This document shows, piece after piece, positions 27,403-35,241 of a DNA stretch of 64,000 bases (position 1 is the first letter of the stretch; the number at the start of each line of letters is the position of its first letter). The position numbers and the translations under genes are program-made. This DNA is from Blastococcus sp. TF02A-26 (lineage in GTDB: Bacteria > Actinomycetota > Actinomycetes > Mycobacteriales > Geodermatophilaceae), in the NCBI RefSeq assembly GCF_003319125.1, contig NZ_QOHG01000011.1:62001-126000 (forward strand). The letters run 5' to 3'. Below the pieces are notes generated by a model. It worked only from the letters and a program-made list of their open reading frames with translations. It was not told where the DNA came from and did no database searches.

Positions 27403-28215
27403 GTGGGCAGGGGAGCGGAAGACCTGGAGCCGGTCTTCAGGGCCCTGGCCGACCCCACCCGCCGGCTACTGCTGGACCGGCTGAGGGCGCGGAACGGCCA
27501 GACGCTGGGGGAGCTGTGCGCCGAGCTCTCCATGGCCCGCCAGTCGGCGACCCAGCACCTGGACCTGCTGCGGGACGCCGGTCTGGTGGTCGTGGTCCGC
27601 CGGGGCAGGGAGCGGCTGCACTTCCTGGACCCGGGACCGATCCACGCGATCGAGCAGCGCTGGATCTCCGCCTTCGACCGGCCCCGGCTGCACGCCATCG
27701 ACGCCATCACGCAGAGAGCGGAGGAGTACGCCATGAGCGAGCGCACCGTCGACGAGGCCACCGTGCCGACCTACGTCTACGTCACCTACATCCGGGCGAC
27801 GGCGGAGCAGGTGTGGCACGCCCTGACCGACGCCGACCTCACCGCCAGCTACTGGGGGCACGCCAACGTCTCCGACTGGCAGCCGGGGTCGGTCTGGGAG
27901 CACCGTCGGACCGACGGCTCCGGAGTCGTCGACGCCGGCGGCCGGGTGCTGGAGGTCGACCCGCCGCGGCGGCTCGTCGTGACGTTCGGCGAACCGGACG
28001 AGGACCCGGCGACGGCGTCGCGAGCGACCTTCCTGGTCGAGCCGCACGAGGGCATCGTCCGGCTGACCGTCACGCACGAGCGACTCGCGGACGCCCGGGC
28101 GCTCAGCGACGTCTCGCAGGGCTGGCCGGCGGTCTTCGCGAACCTCAAGTCGTTGCTGGAGACGGGGCAGGTGCTGCCGTCGGCACCGTGGGAGATGCCC
28201 ACCGTGTCGGCGTGA
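27403..28215 (+). CDS. ArsR-type regulator fused to an SRPBCC (AHSA1) domain
   Basis: A 270-residue two-domain protein. Residues about 1-95 are an ArsR winged helix (FRALADPTRRLLLDRLRARNGQTLGELCAEL, ARQSATQHLDLLRDAGLV, RGRERLHFLDPGPI). Residues about 115-255 are an SRPBCC/AHSA1 ligand-binding domain (YIRATAEQVWHALTDADLTASYWG, VLEVDPPRRLVVTF). The domains often occur as adjacent genes; here they are fused, so ligand binding could directly control DNA binding. There is no metal-binding CVC motif. GTG 27403 is preferred because CATGAT ends 6 nt upstream; GTG 27400 is possible. Confidence 0.85.
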   Translation: MGRGAEDLEPVFRALADPTRRLLLDRLRARNGQTLGELCAELSMARQSATQHLDLLRDAGLVVVVRRGRERLHFLDPGPIHAIEQRWISAFDRPRLHAIDAITQRAEEYAMSERTVDEATVPTYVYVTYIRATAEQVWHALTDADLTASYWGHANVSDWQPGSVWEHRRTDGSGVVDAGGRVLEVDPPRRLVVTFGEPDEDPATASRATFLVEPHEGIVRLTVTHERLADARALSDVSQGWPAVFANLKSLLETGQVLPSAPWEMPTVSA

Positions 28216-28254
28216 GGCGTCAGGAGGCCGGGAGGGGTCCGCTCCGCCGATGAG

Positions 28255-28285
28255 TTGACATAATGTGCATTATCGGCGGTAGGGA
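28255..28285 (+). promoter_or_regulatory. consensus-like -35 overlapping a 14-bp palindrome
   Basis: TTGACA at 28255-28260 overlaps ATAATG-TG-CATTAT (28260-28273). TAGGGA at 28280-28285 could be a -10 at 19-nt spacing. The layout suggests a repressed or MerR-type promoter, yet no convincing gene follows. Confidence 0.45.
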
Positions 28286-28630
28286 TGCGGGCCTGGGAAG
28301 GGGCCGGATCGCCGTCGACCGCTTGCCGGCCGTCCGCGCACCGGCCAGCCGATCCGTCGCAGGGTGCACCATCGCGCTCTTGTCCGGGGCAATGTCGCAC
28401 TCTTGCCCAGGTTCGGTCTGCGGTCGGCGCCGTCGCGCGCGTCGGCTCGTCGGCTCGGTCCGAGAATCCGGGACCTCGGCGTGCCGGCCGATCACCGTCC
28501 GACTCCCCCGTGTGGATCTCGACTCGTATTGATCTTGATCCAGCTCGTCCTTCGGCGTCCAGCAACCCTCGGTCACCGTCCGCTCCGACCGGCGCCCCTT
28601 CCCCGGGACCCTGGGAGACCACCCCTCTTA

Positions 28631-28643
28631 CGTCACAGTGACG
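28631..28643. repeat. 13-bp perfect palindrome
   Basis: CGTCAC and GTGACG flank one A. Extended outward (TTA...CAA) it stays nearly symmetric. It lies 63 bp upstream of the lipoprotein gene and looks like an operator. Confidence 0.5.
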
Positions 28644-28694
28644 CAATGAGGATCGGAGAACCGGGTCCGACGGGCGCACCGACGACGACCTGAA

Positions 28695-28700
28695 TAGGGT
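28695..28700 (+). promoter_or_regulatory. leaderless -10 of the small lipoprotein gene
   Basis: TAGGGT ends 6 nt before ATG 28707. Confidence 0.6.
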
Positions 28701-28706
28701 CGAGGC

Positions 28707-28925
28707 ATGCACCTCCGTCGACCTGTCGCCGCCGTCCTGACCGCCGTCGCGTTGTTCGGCGGGACCGCCACGCTGACCGCCTGCGGTGACCCCTCGGGCT
28801 CGGAGACGACCCGCGACGACGGCACGACCGACGACGACGTCAACCAGGGGCCCGGCCCGGGTCCGAACTACTCCGACCCCGAGCGCGAGGTCGAGGAGGG
28901 CGAGGACAACCAGGACCCGGACTGA
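28707..28925 (+). CDS. small acidic lipoprotein
   Basis: A 72-residue precursor with a lipoprotein signal: MHLRR, a hydrophobic stretch to residue 25, and lipobox TLTACG with the lipidated Cys at 26. The mature part is about 46 residues, strongly acidic and rich in Asp, Glu, Gly and Pro, with no fold expected. It is probably a surface-attached disordered peptide of unknown role. It converges on the zinc-ribbon gene. Confidence 0.75.
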   Translation: MHLRRPVAAVLTAVALFGGTATLTACGDPSGSETTRDDGTTDDDVNQGPGPGPNYSDPEREVEEGEDNQDPD

Positions 28926-28944
28926 CCGGGACAGCCCGATCGGG

Positions 28945-29379
28945 TCAGCCGGCGCGCTCGGACACCCAGAGGCGGTCGAGCCGGCCGGTGGAGCGCAGCA
29001 CCTCGGCCAGCGAGCTCTCCAGCTCGGCCTTGGTGGGCCGCTCGGTCAGCAGGGTCTGCACGTCCTCGAGGGCGCAGCGCAGCTGGTACAGCCGGTCCTG
29101 CAGACCGTCGAGCTCGGCGCGGGTCACCAGGACGACGTCGCCGGACAGGCTGGCCTTGGCGGTCGCGGTGCGCTGCTCGTAGGCCCGCTGACGGCACGCC
29201 TGACCGCAGTACAACCGAGGGCGGCCCACCGAACCCTGCTGCGGGAGCACCCGCCGGCACCACCCGCACCGCCGTTCCGTCCCGCTCCCCCGACGCCCCG
29301 CCGGAGCCGCCGCCGAGGCGCCTCCCGGGGCACGGACCTCGTCGTCGTCGAGGACCGCGGATCCCTGCTGCTCTGCCAC
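28945..29379 (-). CDS. zinc-ribbon protein of unknown function
   Basis: A 144-residue protein. The N-terminal 30 residues are Ala/Gly-rich, then a treble-clef-like zinc site CGWCRR...CGQACRQRAYEQR occupies about residues 39-70, and a helical Leu-rich C-terminus follows (ELDGLQDRLYQLRCALEDVQTLL). Such FCS-like zinc ribbons followed by RQRAYEQR are frequent in uncharacterised actinobacterial proteins. GTG 29379 is set by TACCGT ending 7 nt upstream. DNA or RNA binding is plausible but not shown. Confidence 0.72.
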   Translation of the reverse strand: MAEQQGSAVLDDDEVRAPGGASAAAPAGRRGSGTERRCGWCRRVLPQQGSVGRPRLYCGQACRQRAYEQRTATAKASLSGDVVLVTRAELDGLQDRLYQLRCALEDVQTLLTERPTKAELESSLAEVLRSTGRLDRLWVSERAG

Positions 29380-29386
29380 GGGAGGC

Positions 29387-29392
29387 ACGGTA
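29387..29392 (-). promoter_or_regulatory. leaderless -10 of the zinc-ribbon gene
   Basis: TACCGT on the - strand ends 7 nt before GTG 29379. Confidence 0.6.
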
Positions 29393-29504
29393 GACGGCGC
29401 GGACGACAGGTTCCGGGGACACGCCCGACACACCCGCGAGCCGGCCGGCCGCCGCTCACGGCACCCTGCGGCGAGGGCCTGACCAGCGTGTCGTCGTCCG
29501 CCAC

Positions 29505-29510
29505 TAGCGT
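29505..29510 (+). promoter_or_regulatory. leaderless -10 of the GDPD operon
   Basis: TAGCGT ends 7 nt before GTG 29518. Confidence 0.6.
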
Positions 29511-29517
29511 GTCGACC

Positions 29518-30294
29518 GTGCCCCCGGCCCGCTACGCGTTCCTCGACGCGCCGACCCCGCTGGCCATGGCGCACCGCGGCGGCGCGATCGAGCACGTGGA
29601 GAACACCATGCCGGCGTTCGCCGCCTGCGTGGACATGGGGTACCGCTACCTGGAGACCGACGTCCAGGTGACCGCCGACGGCGTCCCCGTGGTGTTCCAC
29701 GACCCGACGCTGGACCGGGTCACCGACCGCAGCGGCCGGCTCGACCAGCTCCCGTGGTCGGAGGTGTCGACGGCGCTCATCGGTGGCCGGGAGCCGATCC
29801 TGCGGCTGGAGGACCTGCTGGGCGCCTGGCCCGACGTCCGGTTCAACCTCGACATCAAGGCCGCCGGCGTCCTGGCGCCGCTGGTGCGCCTGGTCCGCCG
29901 GATGCGGATGACCGACCGGATCTGCCTGGGGTCCTTCTCCGACGCCCGCATCGCCGCCGCACGGCGGTTGTTCGGCCCATCGGTGTGCACCTCGCTCGGG
30001 CCGCGCGGGGTGGCCGCGCTCCGGCTGTCGTCCTACTCCCCTCGGGCTGCTGGGCTGGTCCGCATCGAGGCAGGCTGCGCCCAGGTGCCGCTGCGCCTGG
30101 GGGGCCGTGCCCTGGTCGACGAGCGGTTCGTGGCGGCCGCGCACGACCGGGGCCTGCAGGTGCACGTCTGGACCGTCGACACCGAGGAGGAGGCGACCAC
30201 CATGCTCGACCTCGGGGTGGACGGGATCATGACCGACCGGCCAGCGATGCTGCGTGCCGTGCTGGAGCAGCGCGGCGAGTGGGTGCCGCGGTGA
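29518..30294 (+). CDS. glycerophosphodiester phosphodiesterase
   Basis: A 258-residue TIM-barrel enzyme that releases glycerol 3-phosphate from glycerophosphodiesters. The catalytic motif MAHRGGAIEHVENTMPAF has the HR pair and the Glu-Asn at residues about 19-34; ETDVQVTADGVPVVFHDPTLDR supplies the metal-binding Glu/Asp and the second His. The C-terminus has the usual VDGIMTDRP. No signal peptide is present, so it is cytosolic. Its stop overlaps the acyltransferase start (GTGA). Confidence 0.92.
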   Translation: MPPARYAFLDAPTPLAMAHRGGAIEHVENTMPAFAACVDMGYRYLETDVQVTADGVPVVFHDPTLDRVTDRSGRLDQLPWSEVSTALIGGREPILRLEDLLGAWPDVRFNLDIKAAGVLAPLVRLVRRMRMTDRICLGSFSDARIAAARRLFGPSVCTSLGPRGVAALRLSSYSPRAAGLVRIEAGCAQVPLRLGGRALVDERFVAAAHDRGLQVHVWTVDTEEEATTMLDLGVDGIMTDRPAMLRAVLEQRGEWVPR

Positions 30295-31169
30295 GCCTGC
30301 GCGACTGGCGACCGGACACCCCGCCGCTGCCCGACCACCTCGAGCAGCTCGTGAAGGACGACGACCCCGAGTGGTTCGCCCGGGAGCTCGCCATCGCCGC
30401 CGCGCCACCCTGGTGGTTCTGGCGGTTCGTGCTGCGGCGGTTCTCCTGGCTCGTGAGCCTCGTCGGCCGGGTCGAGGTGACCGGCTCCGTGCCCGAGGAG
30501 CTACGGAACGGGCCACTCCTCCTGGCCGCCAACCACATCGGCGACTTCGACCCGTTCGTCGTCGCCGTCGCGCTGCACCGGGTCGGTGTGATGCCGCGGA
30601 TCATGGCCACCGGCGGGATCATCTCCGCGCCGGTCGCCGGGCCGCTGCTGGAGCGCACCGGTGCCATCAGGGTGGAGCGGGGCACCGAGCTCGCGCGGCA
30701 CGCCGTCCGGGTCACCGAGGTCGCGCTGGTCCACGGCGGCCACGTCGTCGCCTACCCGGAGGGCCGGGTCGGCCTCGCCGCCGACGGCTGGCCCGAACGC
30801 GGCCGCACCGGCATGGCCCGGATGGCGCTGGGCATGGGAGTCCCGGTGATCCCGGTCAGCCAGTGGGGCGCCCACGAGGTCCTCCAGTACGGCAACGACT
30901 GGGGGAAGCTGCGCACCCTCGCCCGCGCCGTCGTCCGCCGGCCTGCGCTCAAGGTGCACGTCGGACCGCCGGTGCTGCTGGACGACCTGCAGATGGGCCG
31001 GGTCGGCGACGCCAACCGCGCCCGGTACCGGATCGCGGCGGCGATCACCCGCGGACTGGTACCGCTGCGTGCCGCCGAGCGCGACCGGCCGGCCTTCGTC
31101 GACCCGACGCGCCCCACCACCGCGGTCTCGGCGTTCCCCGGCGGCGTCGTCCCCGAGGACGTCCCGTGA
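30291..31169 (+). CDS. 1-acyl-glycerol-3-phosphate acyltransferase-like protein
   Basis: A 292-residue PlsC-family acyltransferase. Motif I is NHIGDFD (His and Asp) near residue 83, motif III is YPEGRVG near 157, and motif IV is VPVIPVSQWGA near 184. It acylates a lysophosphatidate-type acceptor at the membrane. Coupling to the GDPD upstream suggests a glycerophospholipid recycling step, and the downstream thymidine kinase is coupled in the same way (GTGA). Confidence 0.87.
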   Translation: MSLRDWRPDTPPLPDHLEQLVKDDDPEWFARELAIAAAPPWWFWRFVLRRFSWLVSLVGRVEVTGSVPEELRNGPLLLAANHIGDFDPFVVAVALHRVGVMPRIMATGGIISAPVAGPLLERTGAIRVERGTELARHAVRVTEVALVHGGHVVAYPEGRVGLAADGWPERGRTGMARMALGMGVPVIPVSQWGAHEVLQYGNDWGKLRTLARAVVRRPALKVHVGPPVLLDDLQMGRVGDANRARYRIAAAITRGLVPLRAAERDRPAFVDPTRPTTAVSAFPGGVVPEDVP

Positions 31170-31951
31170 CGGACGCGCCCGACGACACCGCTGTCGCGAT
31201 GACGGTCCCCGACCCCGACCCGCGGCGGCGGGAACGACCGTCCGCCGTCCCCGCCGCGGGCAACCGGCGCAGCCACCCCGCACCGGCGCACCTGCGCTTC
31301 TTCCACGGGCCGATGGACTGCGGCAAGTCCACGCTGGCGCTGCAGGTCGACTTCAACCAGGCCCGCCAGGGCCGCTCCGGCCTCCTGCTCACCCAGGGCG
31401 ACCGGTCCGGCGCGCCCCGGATCAGCTCCCGGGTCGGGCTGACCCGCGAGGCCGTCGAGGTCGACGCGTCGACCGACCTGCGGCTGCTCGTGCGCACCCG
31501 GTGGGCCGACGGGCAGCGGGTGGACTACCTGATCGTCGACGAGGCGCAGTTCCTCACGCCCGCACAGGTCGACCAGCTGGCCGAACTGGTCGACGAGTCG
31601 CACGTGGACGTCTGGGCGTTCGGGCTGACCACCGACTTCCGCACCCGTCTGTTCCCCGGCACCCAGCGCCTCATGGAGGTCGCCGACGACGTGCAGCGCG
31701 TGCAGGTCGAGGTGCTGTGCTGGTGCGGCCTGCCGGGCCTGCTCAACGCCCGCGTCGTGGACGGCGCACTGGTGCGGCACGGCGCCACCGTCGTCGTCGC
31801 CGACACCGCCCCCACCCCCGCGCCCGACGAGCCCTCGCCGGAGGCGGCCGGAGCACCCGACGTCCACTACCAGGTGCTCTGCCGGCGGCACCACGTCCTG
31901 GGCCAGCTGGGTCCCACGGCGGCCGGTCCGGGGCAGCTCGCGCTCCCCTGA
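31166..31951 (+). CDS. tdk: thymidine kinase (type II, TK1-like)
   Basis: A 261-residue kinase that salvages thymidine to dTMP. Walker A is GPMDCGKST near residue 50, Walker B is DEAQF near 122, and the zinc site is formed by CWCG near 187 and CRRHH near the C-terminus. The first 42 residues are a Pro/Arg-rich extension not needed for the fold. The lasso region (VRHGATVVVAD) is present. It is the last gene of the GDPD-acyltransferase-tdk unit. Confidence 0.9.
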   Translation: MTDAPDDTAVAMTVPDPDPRRRERPSAVPAAGNRRSHPAPAHLRFFHGPMDCGKSTLALQVDFNQARQGRSGLLLTQGDRSGAPRISSRVGLTREAVEVDASTDLRLLVRTRWADGQRVDYLIVDEAQFLTPAQVDQLAELVDESHVDVWAFGLTTDFRTRLFPGTQRLMEVADDVQRVQVEVLCWCGLPGLLNARVVDGALVRHGATVVVADTAPTPAPDEPSPEAAGAPDVHYQVLCRRHHVLGQLGPTAAGPGQLALP

Positions 31952-32029
31952 TCCCTCGTCCGGGGGGCAGCCGGGGGCCGCTGGGGCCTCCGATCTCCCT
32001 CCATGCGATGATGAGCGGCCGACGAAAGC

Positions 32030-32055
32030 GGAATCTCTTCGAGAGTTCTGCCGTT
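32030..32055 (+). promoter_or_regulatory. sigma-R/SigH-type promoter of rbpA
   Basis: GGAAT at 32030-32034 and GTT at 32053-32055 are 18 nt apart, the consensus of oxidative/thiol-stress ECF promoters in actinobacteria (sigma-R in Streptomyces, SigH in Mycobacterium). Transcription from it would give a leader of about 85-90 nt before rbpA. Confidence 0.7.
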
Positions 32056-32147
32056 GGTCCTTTCGATCCCCCCGTCTCCTGGGTATGTGCCCCTGCGACG
32101 GACCGGGTCGTGACCGAGACACCACCAGCACGAGAGGACGGTGTGCC

Positions 32148-32492
32148 ATGGGCGAGCGTTCCCTACGGGGTAGCCGACTGGGCAGCGTGAGCTACGAGAC
32201 CGAGCGGAACACCGCACCGATCGAGCGTCAGTACGTCGATTACAAGTGCGCCTCGGGCCACCTGTTCTCGGTGCCCTTCGCCGACGACGCCGAGGTCCCC
32301 GAGACCTGGGAGTGCAAGTTCGACGGCGCTGCCGCGAAGCTGGTCGGCGGTGCCGAGCCGGCTCCCAAGAAGGTGAAGCCGCCGCGGACCCACTGGGACA
32401 TGCTGCTCGAGCGCCGGTCCGTGGAGGACCTGGAGGAGGTGCTCGCCGAGCGCCTCGAGGTGCTCCGCGGTCGCCGCACCCGCGCCAGCTGA
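32148..32492 (+). CDS. rbpA: RNA polymerase-binding protein RbpA
   Basis: A 114-residue actinobacterial transcription factor that binds RNA polymerase and group I/II sigma factors and stabilises the open complex. The order is complete: N-terminal tail (SLRGSRLGSVSYETE), core domain (CASGHLFSVPFADDAEVPETWECK), basic linker (EPAPKKVKPPRTHW) and sigma-interaction domain (DMLLERRSVEDLEEVLAERLEVLRGRR). ATG 32148 fits the family start. A sigma-R-type promoter upstream and a strong terminator downstream make it monocistronic. Confidence 0.96.
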   Translation: MGERSLRGSRLGSVSYETERNTAPIERQYVDYKCASGHLFSVPFADDAEVPETWECKFDGAAAKLVGGAEPAPKKVKPPRTHWDMLLERRSVEDLEEVLAERLEVLRGRRTRAS

Positions 32493-32510
32493 GCGCGACC
32501 AGCTCGTAGG

Positions 32511-32542
32511 ACGGCCCCGGTGGGATCTCCCACCGGGGCCGT
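32511..32542 (+). terminator. rbpA terminator
   Basis: ACGGCCCCGGTGGG and its exact complement (32529-32542) form a 14-bp stem around ATCT, 18 nt after the rbpA stop. It also separates rbpA from the convergent fxsA gene. Confidence 0.85.
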
Positions 32543-32565
32543 TCGCCGTCCGGGACGGCCCGCGC

Positions 32566-33054
32566 TCAGCGCAGCGGGTCGTCCCGCAGGACCTCGCCCT
32601 CGATGACCAGCGGCCGGCCCGGGTGCGGCGCCGGACCGGGCACGCCCTCCGTGCGGGCGCTGCGGACCCGCACCGGGCCGCGCAGGTGCGCCGGGAGTCG
32701 CGACACGAACAGCCGGCTCAGCAGCCCCCGCACCAGCGGCCGGGTGGGCGGCAGGAGGCAGAGCAGCCCGACGACGTCGCCCAGGAAGCCCGGCAGCAGC
32801 ATCAGCAGGCCGCCGACGGCGACCAGCCCGGCGTCCCCCAGGGCCCGGCCGGCCGGGCGGCGCTCGGCGGCCCGCTCCCGGAGCTCGCCGAGGGCCCGGG
32901 TGCCCTGCCGGCCGAGCAGCACCAGCCCGAGCGCGCTGGTGGCCAGCGTCAGCAGGATGGTCGCGCCCAGCCCGATCCAGTTGGCGACGAGCACGAAGAC
33001 GACGACCTCGACCAGCGCGAGCACGCCGGCCGCGGTGCGCACACGACGACCCAC
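32566..33054 (-). CDS. fxsA: FxsA family membrane protein
   Basis: A 162-residue membrane protein with hydrophobic segments near residues 10-50 and 75-115 (FVLVANWIGLGATILLTL, GLLMLLPGFLGDVVGLLCLLPPTRPL). The central LPGFLGDVVGLLCLLPPTR matches the FxsA signature. E. coli FxsA relieves F exclusion of phage T7; the role here is unknown. GTG 33054 is chosen because GAGGAGG lies about 6 nt upstream. Confidence 0.85.
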   Translation of the reverse strand: MGRRVRTAAGVLALVEVVVFVLVANWIGLGATILLTLATSALGLVLLGRQGTRALGELRERAAERRPAGRALGDAGLVAVGGLLMLLPGFLGDVVGLLCLLPPTRPLVRGLLSRLFVSRLPAHLRGPVRVRSARTEGVPGPAPHPGRPLVIEGEVLRDDPLR

Positions 33055-33078
33055 GACTTCCTCCTCGGTGCGGACTCC

Positions 33079-33116
33079 GACGGCCCGCAGGTCGTACAAC
33101 GCCCGAGCGGGCCGTC
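33079..33116 (-). terminator. hairpin after lnt
   Basis: GACGGCCCGC (33079-33088) pairs perfectly with GCGGGCCGTC (33107-33116) across an 18-nt loop, 12 nt beyond the lnt stop. Confidence 0.6.
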
Positions 33117-33128
33117 TTGCTCCTGAGC

Positions 33129-34769
33129 TCAGCCGCGGCGTGCGCGCCGGGCCCGCCGGCGCCGCAGGACACCGGGGACGGCGACCGAGGCCAGCGCCCC
33201 CACGCCCAGGGCGGTCAGCAACCACTCCGGACCGGCGCCCACCCGCTCGGCGACGGTCGTGGAGTCCCGCTGGGCGATGTCCTCCACGAAGGTCGCCGGG
33301 GTGAACAGCTGGGAGCGGCGCACCACCGACCCGTCGGGCGCGACGACGGCGGAGATGCCGCTGGTCGCGGCCACGACGACGGTGCGGCCGTACTCCACCG
33401 CGCGCAGCCGGCTGGCGGCCAGCTGCTGCTCGCTCTCGTCGGTGAAGCCGAACGTGGCGTTGTTGGTCTGGACGACGAGCATGCCCGCCCCCGCCTCGAC
33501 CGTGTCGTGCACCAGCCCGTCGTAGACGACCTCAAAGCAGATGACGTCGCCGATGCGGGCACCACCGATGTCGAGGACGCCGACCTCGTCGCCCGCCCGG
33601 AAGTCGCGGCGGACGAGGTCGACCTTGTCGGTGAAGAAGCGGAAGAACGACCGGGCCGGCACGTACTCGGCCAGCGGGACCGGGTGCCGCTTGACGTAGG
33701 TCTCCCCCGGCCCGGTCTCGGGGTCCCAGACGATGCCGGTGTTGCTCAGGAAGCGGCCGGGCCCCTCGACGACCGCGCCGACCAGGATCGGGGCGTCGAT
33801 CGCCTCCGCGGCCCGGTCGATGGCCCGCGCGGCGTCGGCGTTGGTGTACGGGTCGATGTCGGAGCTGTTCTCCGGCCAGACCACCAGGTCCGGCTGCTGC
33901 TCCTCGCCCCGCTCGACGGCGGCGGCCAGTTCCAGCGTCCGCTGCACGTGGTTGTCGAGCACAGCCCGCCGCTGCGCGTTGAAGTCCAGCCCCGCGCGCG
34001 GCACGTTGCCCTGGATGACAGCGACCGTCCGCGTGGGGCCGCCGTCGGTCAGCGACCGCCCGGGCAGCGGTAGCCAGGCCAGCGCCCCGATCAGCGGGAC
34101 GGTGAGCACGGCGACCACGGCGACCGCCCCGGCGCGCAGGGCGGCCGGCCGCTCCGCGGCGTCGCCGGCGCTCCGCCAGGCGCGGCCCAGGACGAGGACC
34201 GCGGCGGCCAGGAGTGCGCCGGTCAGGGCGACGGCGAAGCCCACGAGCGGGACGCCGCCGTAGGCCGCCAGCGACAGGAACGGGCCGTCGGTCTGGCTGA
34301 GCCCCAGCCGGCCCCAGGGGAAGCCGCCGAGGAACCAGCGGCCGCGCAGCGCCTCGTCGGCGACCCACAGCGCCGCCGTCCACAGCGGCCAGAACCGCAG
34401 CCCCGACGTGACGGCGGTCGCCGCGCCCAGCAGGGCGAAGTAGGTCGCCTGCCAGATCGCCAGCGCCAGCCAGGGGAAGGCGCCGACGTAGACGCCGGTC
34501 CACGACAGCAGCGGCACGAGGAACGCCAGGCCGAGGACGAAACCGAGCCAGGCGCCGGACCGGGCGCGCTGCCCGCGGACGGCGAGCGCCAGCGCCATCG
34601 GTCCCAGGACGGCCAGGCCGTGCAGCGACCACCCGGGGAAGGCCAGGAGCAGCGCGAGTCCGCCGGCGGCCGCGAGGAGGGTCCGCCAGGGGAACCGGCG
34701 GCCGCGGGTCGTCCGGGGGGCCGGCTCCGGACGCTCGGCCGGGGTCGCCACGGTCGCGGCTGACGACAC
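33129..34769 (-). CDS. lnt: apolipoprotein N-acyltransferase
   Basis: A 546-residue membrane enzyme that adds the third acyl chain to lipoproteins. The N-terminal half has about six to seven helices. The C-terminal nitrilase domain has the Glu-Lys-Cys triad in VVWPENSSDID, ETYVKRHPVPLAEY and GDVICFEVVYD. One more hydrophobic helix precedes the Arg-rich tail. GTG 34769 is chosen because GGGGAGG lies 4-5 nt upstream. Unlike the mycobacterial arrangement, no fused or adjacent dolichol-phosphate mannose synthase is seen. Confidence 0.92.
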   Translation of the reverse strand: MSSAATVATPAERPEPAPRTTRGRRFPWRTLLAAAGGLALLLAFPGWSLHGLAVLGPMALALAVRGQRARSGAWLGFVLGLAFLVPLLSWTGVYVGAFPWLALAIWQATYFALLGAATAVTSGLRFWPLWTAALWVADEALRGRWFLGGFPWGRLGLSQTDGPFLSLAAYGGVPLVGFAVALTGALLAAAVLVLGRAWRSAGDAAERPAALRAGAVAVVAVLTVPLIGALAWLPLPGRSLTDGGPTRTVAVIQGNVPRAGLDFNAQRRAVLDNHVQRTLELAAAVERGEEQQPDLVVWPENSSDIDPYTNADAARAIDRAAEAIDAPILVGAVVEGPGRFLSNTGIVWDPETGPGETYVKRHPVPLAEYVPARSFFRFFTDKVDLVRRDFRAGDEVGVLDIGGARIGDVICFEVVYDGLVHDTVEAGAGMLVVQTNNATFGFTDESEQQLAASRLRAVEYGRTVVVAATSGISAVVAPDGSVVRRSQLFTPATFVEDIAQRDSTTVAERVGAGPEWLLTALGVGALASVAVPGVLRRRRARRARRG

Positions 34770-35241
34770 GGCGCCTCCCCGGTCCTCGGTGCCCGTGGGT
34801 GCGGGCGGCGGTGCCGGCGCACGCGTCGGCCGGGCCGCGCTCCTCGCGGTCCCGGCCCAGCATCCCACCCCGCGCGCGGCGACCGGTCGGCCCGACCGGT
34901 GCCACTCCCGTCCCGGGGCGCGCAGCGCGGACCGGAGCCAGGGCGTCCGCGCTCCCGGGGCCGATCGCGCCGGCCGCGGGCTGCGGTCGTCGGGTCGTTG
35001 TCCGGGTCGTGCGGTGCCGTGCCGGTCCCCGCCGGGAGCCGGAGCGCGCTGCCCCCCGACCGGCGCGTCCCCTCCGGCGGCCCGGCAGGCGGGGACGCAG
35101 AGGTCCGCGCGACCGGGAGGGTGCGCACCGTCCGGGAGGAGCACGAGCGGTGCCCCCGGAACGGAACTGCAGCGACTGTAGGAAGCCCACCGCCGCCCGG
35201 CGCGGGTGTGCCGATCCCCGGGACGGGACGTGATGGGATCG
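34770..35241. other. 472-bp intergenic region, nothing recognised
   Basis: The stretch is very GC-rich and open in several frames, but no frame has a recognisable product or plausible composition. It must contain the lnt promoter; no TANNNT hexamer stands out near its end. Confidence 0.4.

Larger units (their letters stand above)
28216..28706. other. 491-bp intergenic region with promoter-like and palindromic sites
   Basis: No gene is supported. The stretch is visibly richer in A/T than its surroundings. It contains the TTGACA/palindrome element at 28255-28285, the palindrome at 28631-28643 and the -10 of the lipoprotein gene. A frame from ATG 28263 (MCIIGGRDAGLG) matches no family I recognise, and its codon use is poor. 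Confidence 0.5.

Noticed and set aside
28263-28532. An 89-residue + frame (MCIIGGRDAGLG) downstream of the orphan promoter
   Set aside because: Apart from a loose similarity to a nucleotide-binding Gly motif, the rest is Arg-rich with no fold and no ribosome site.
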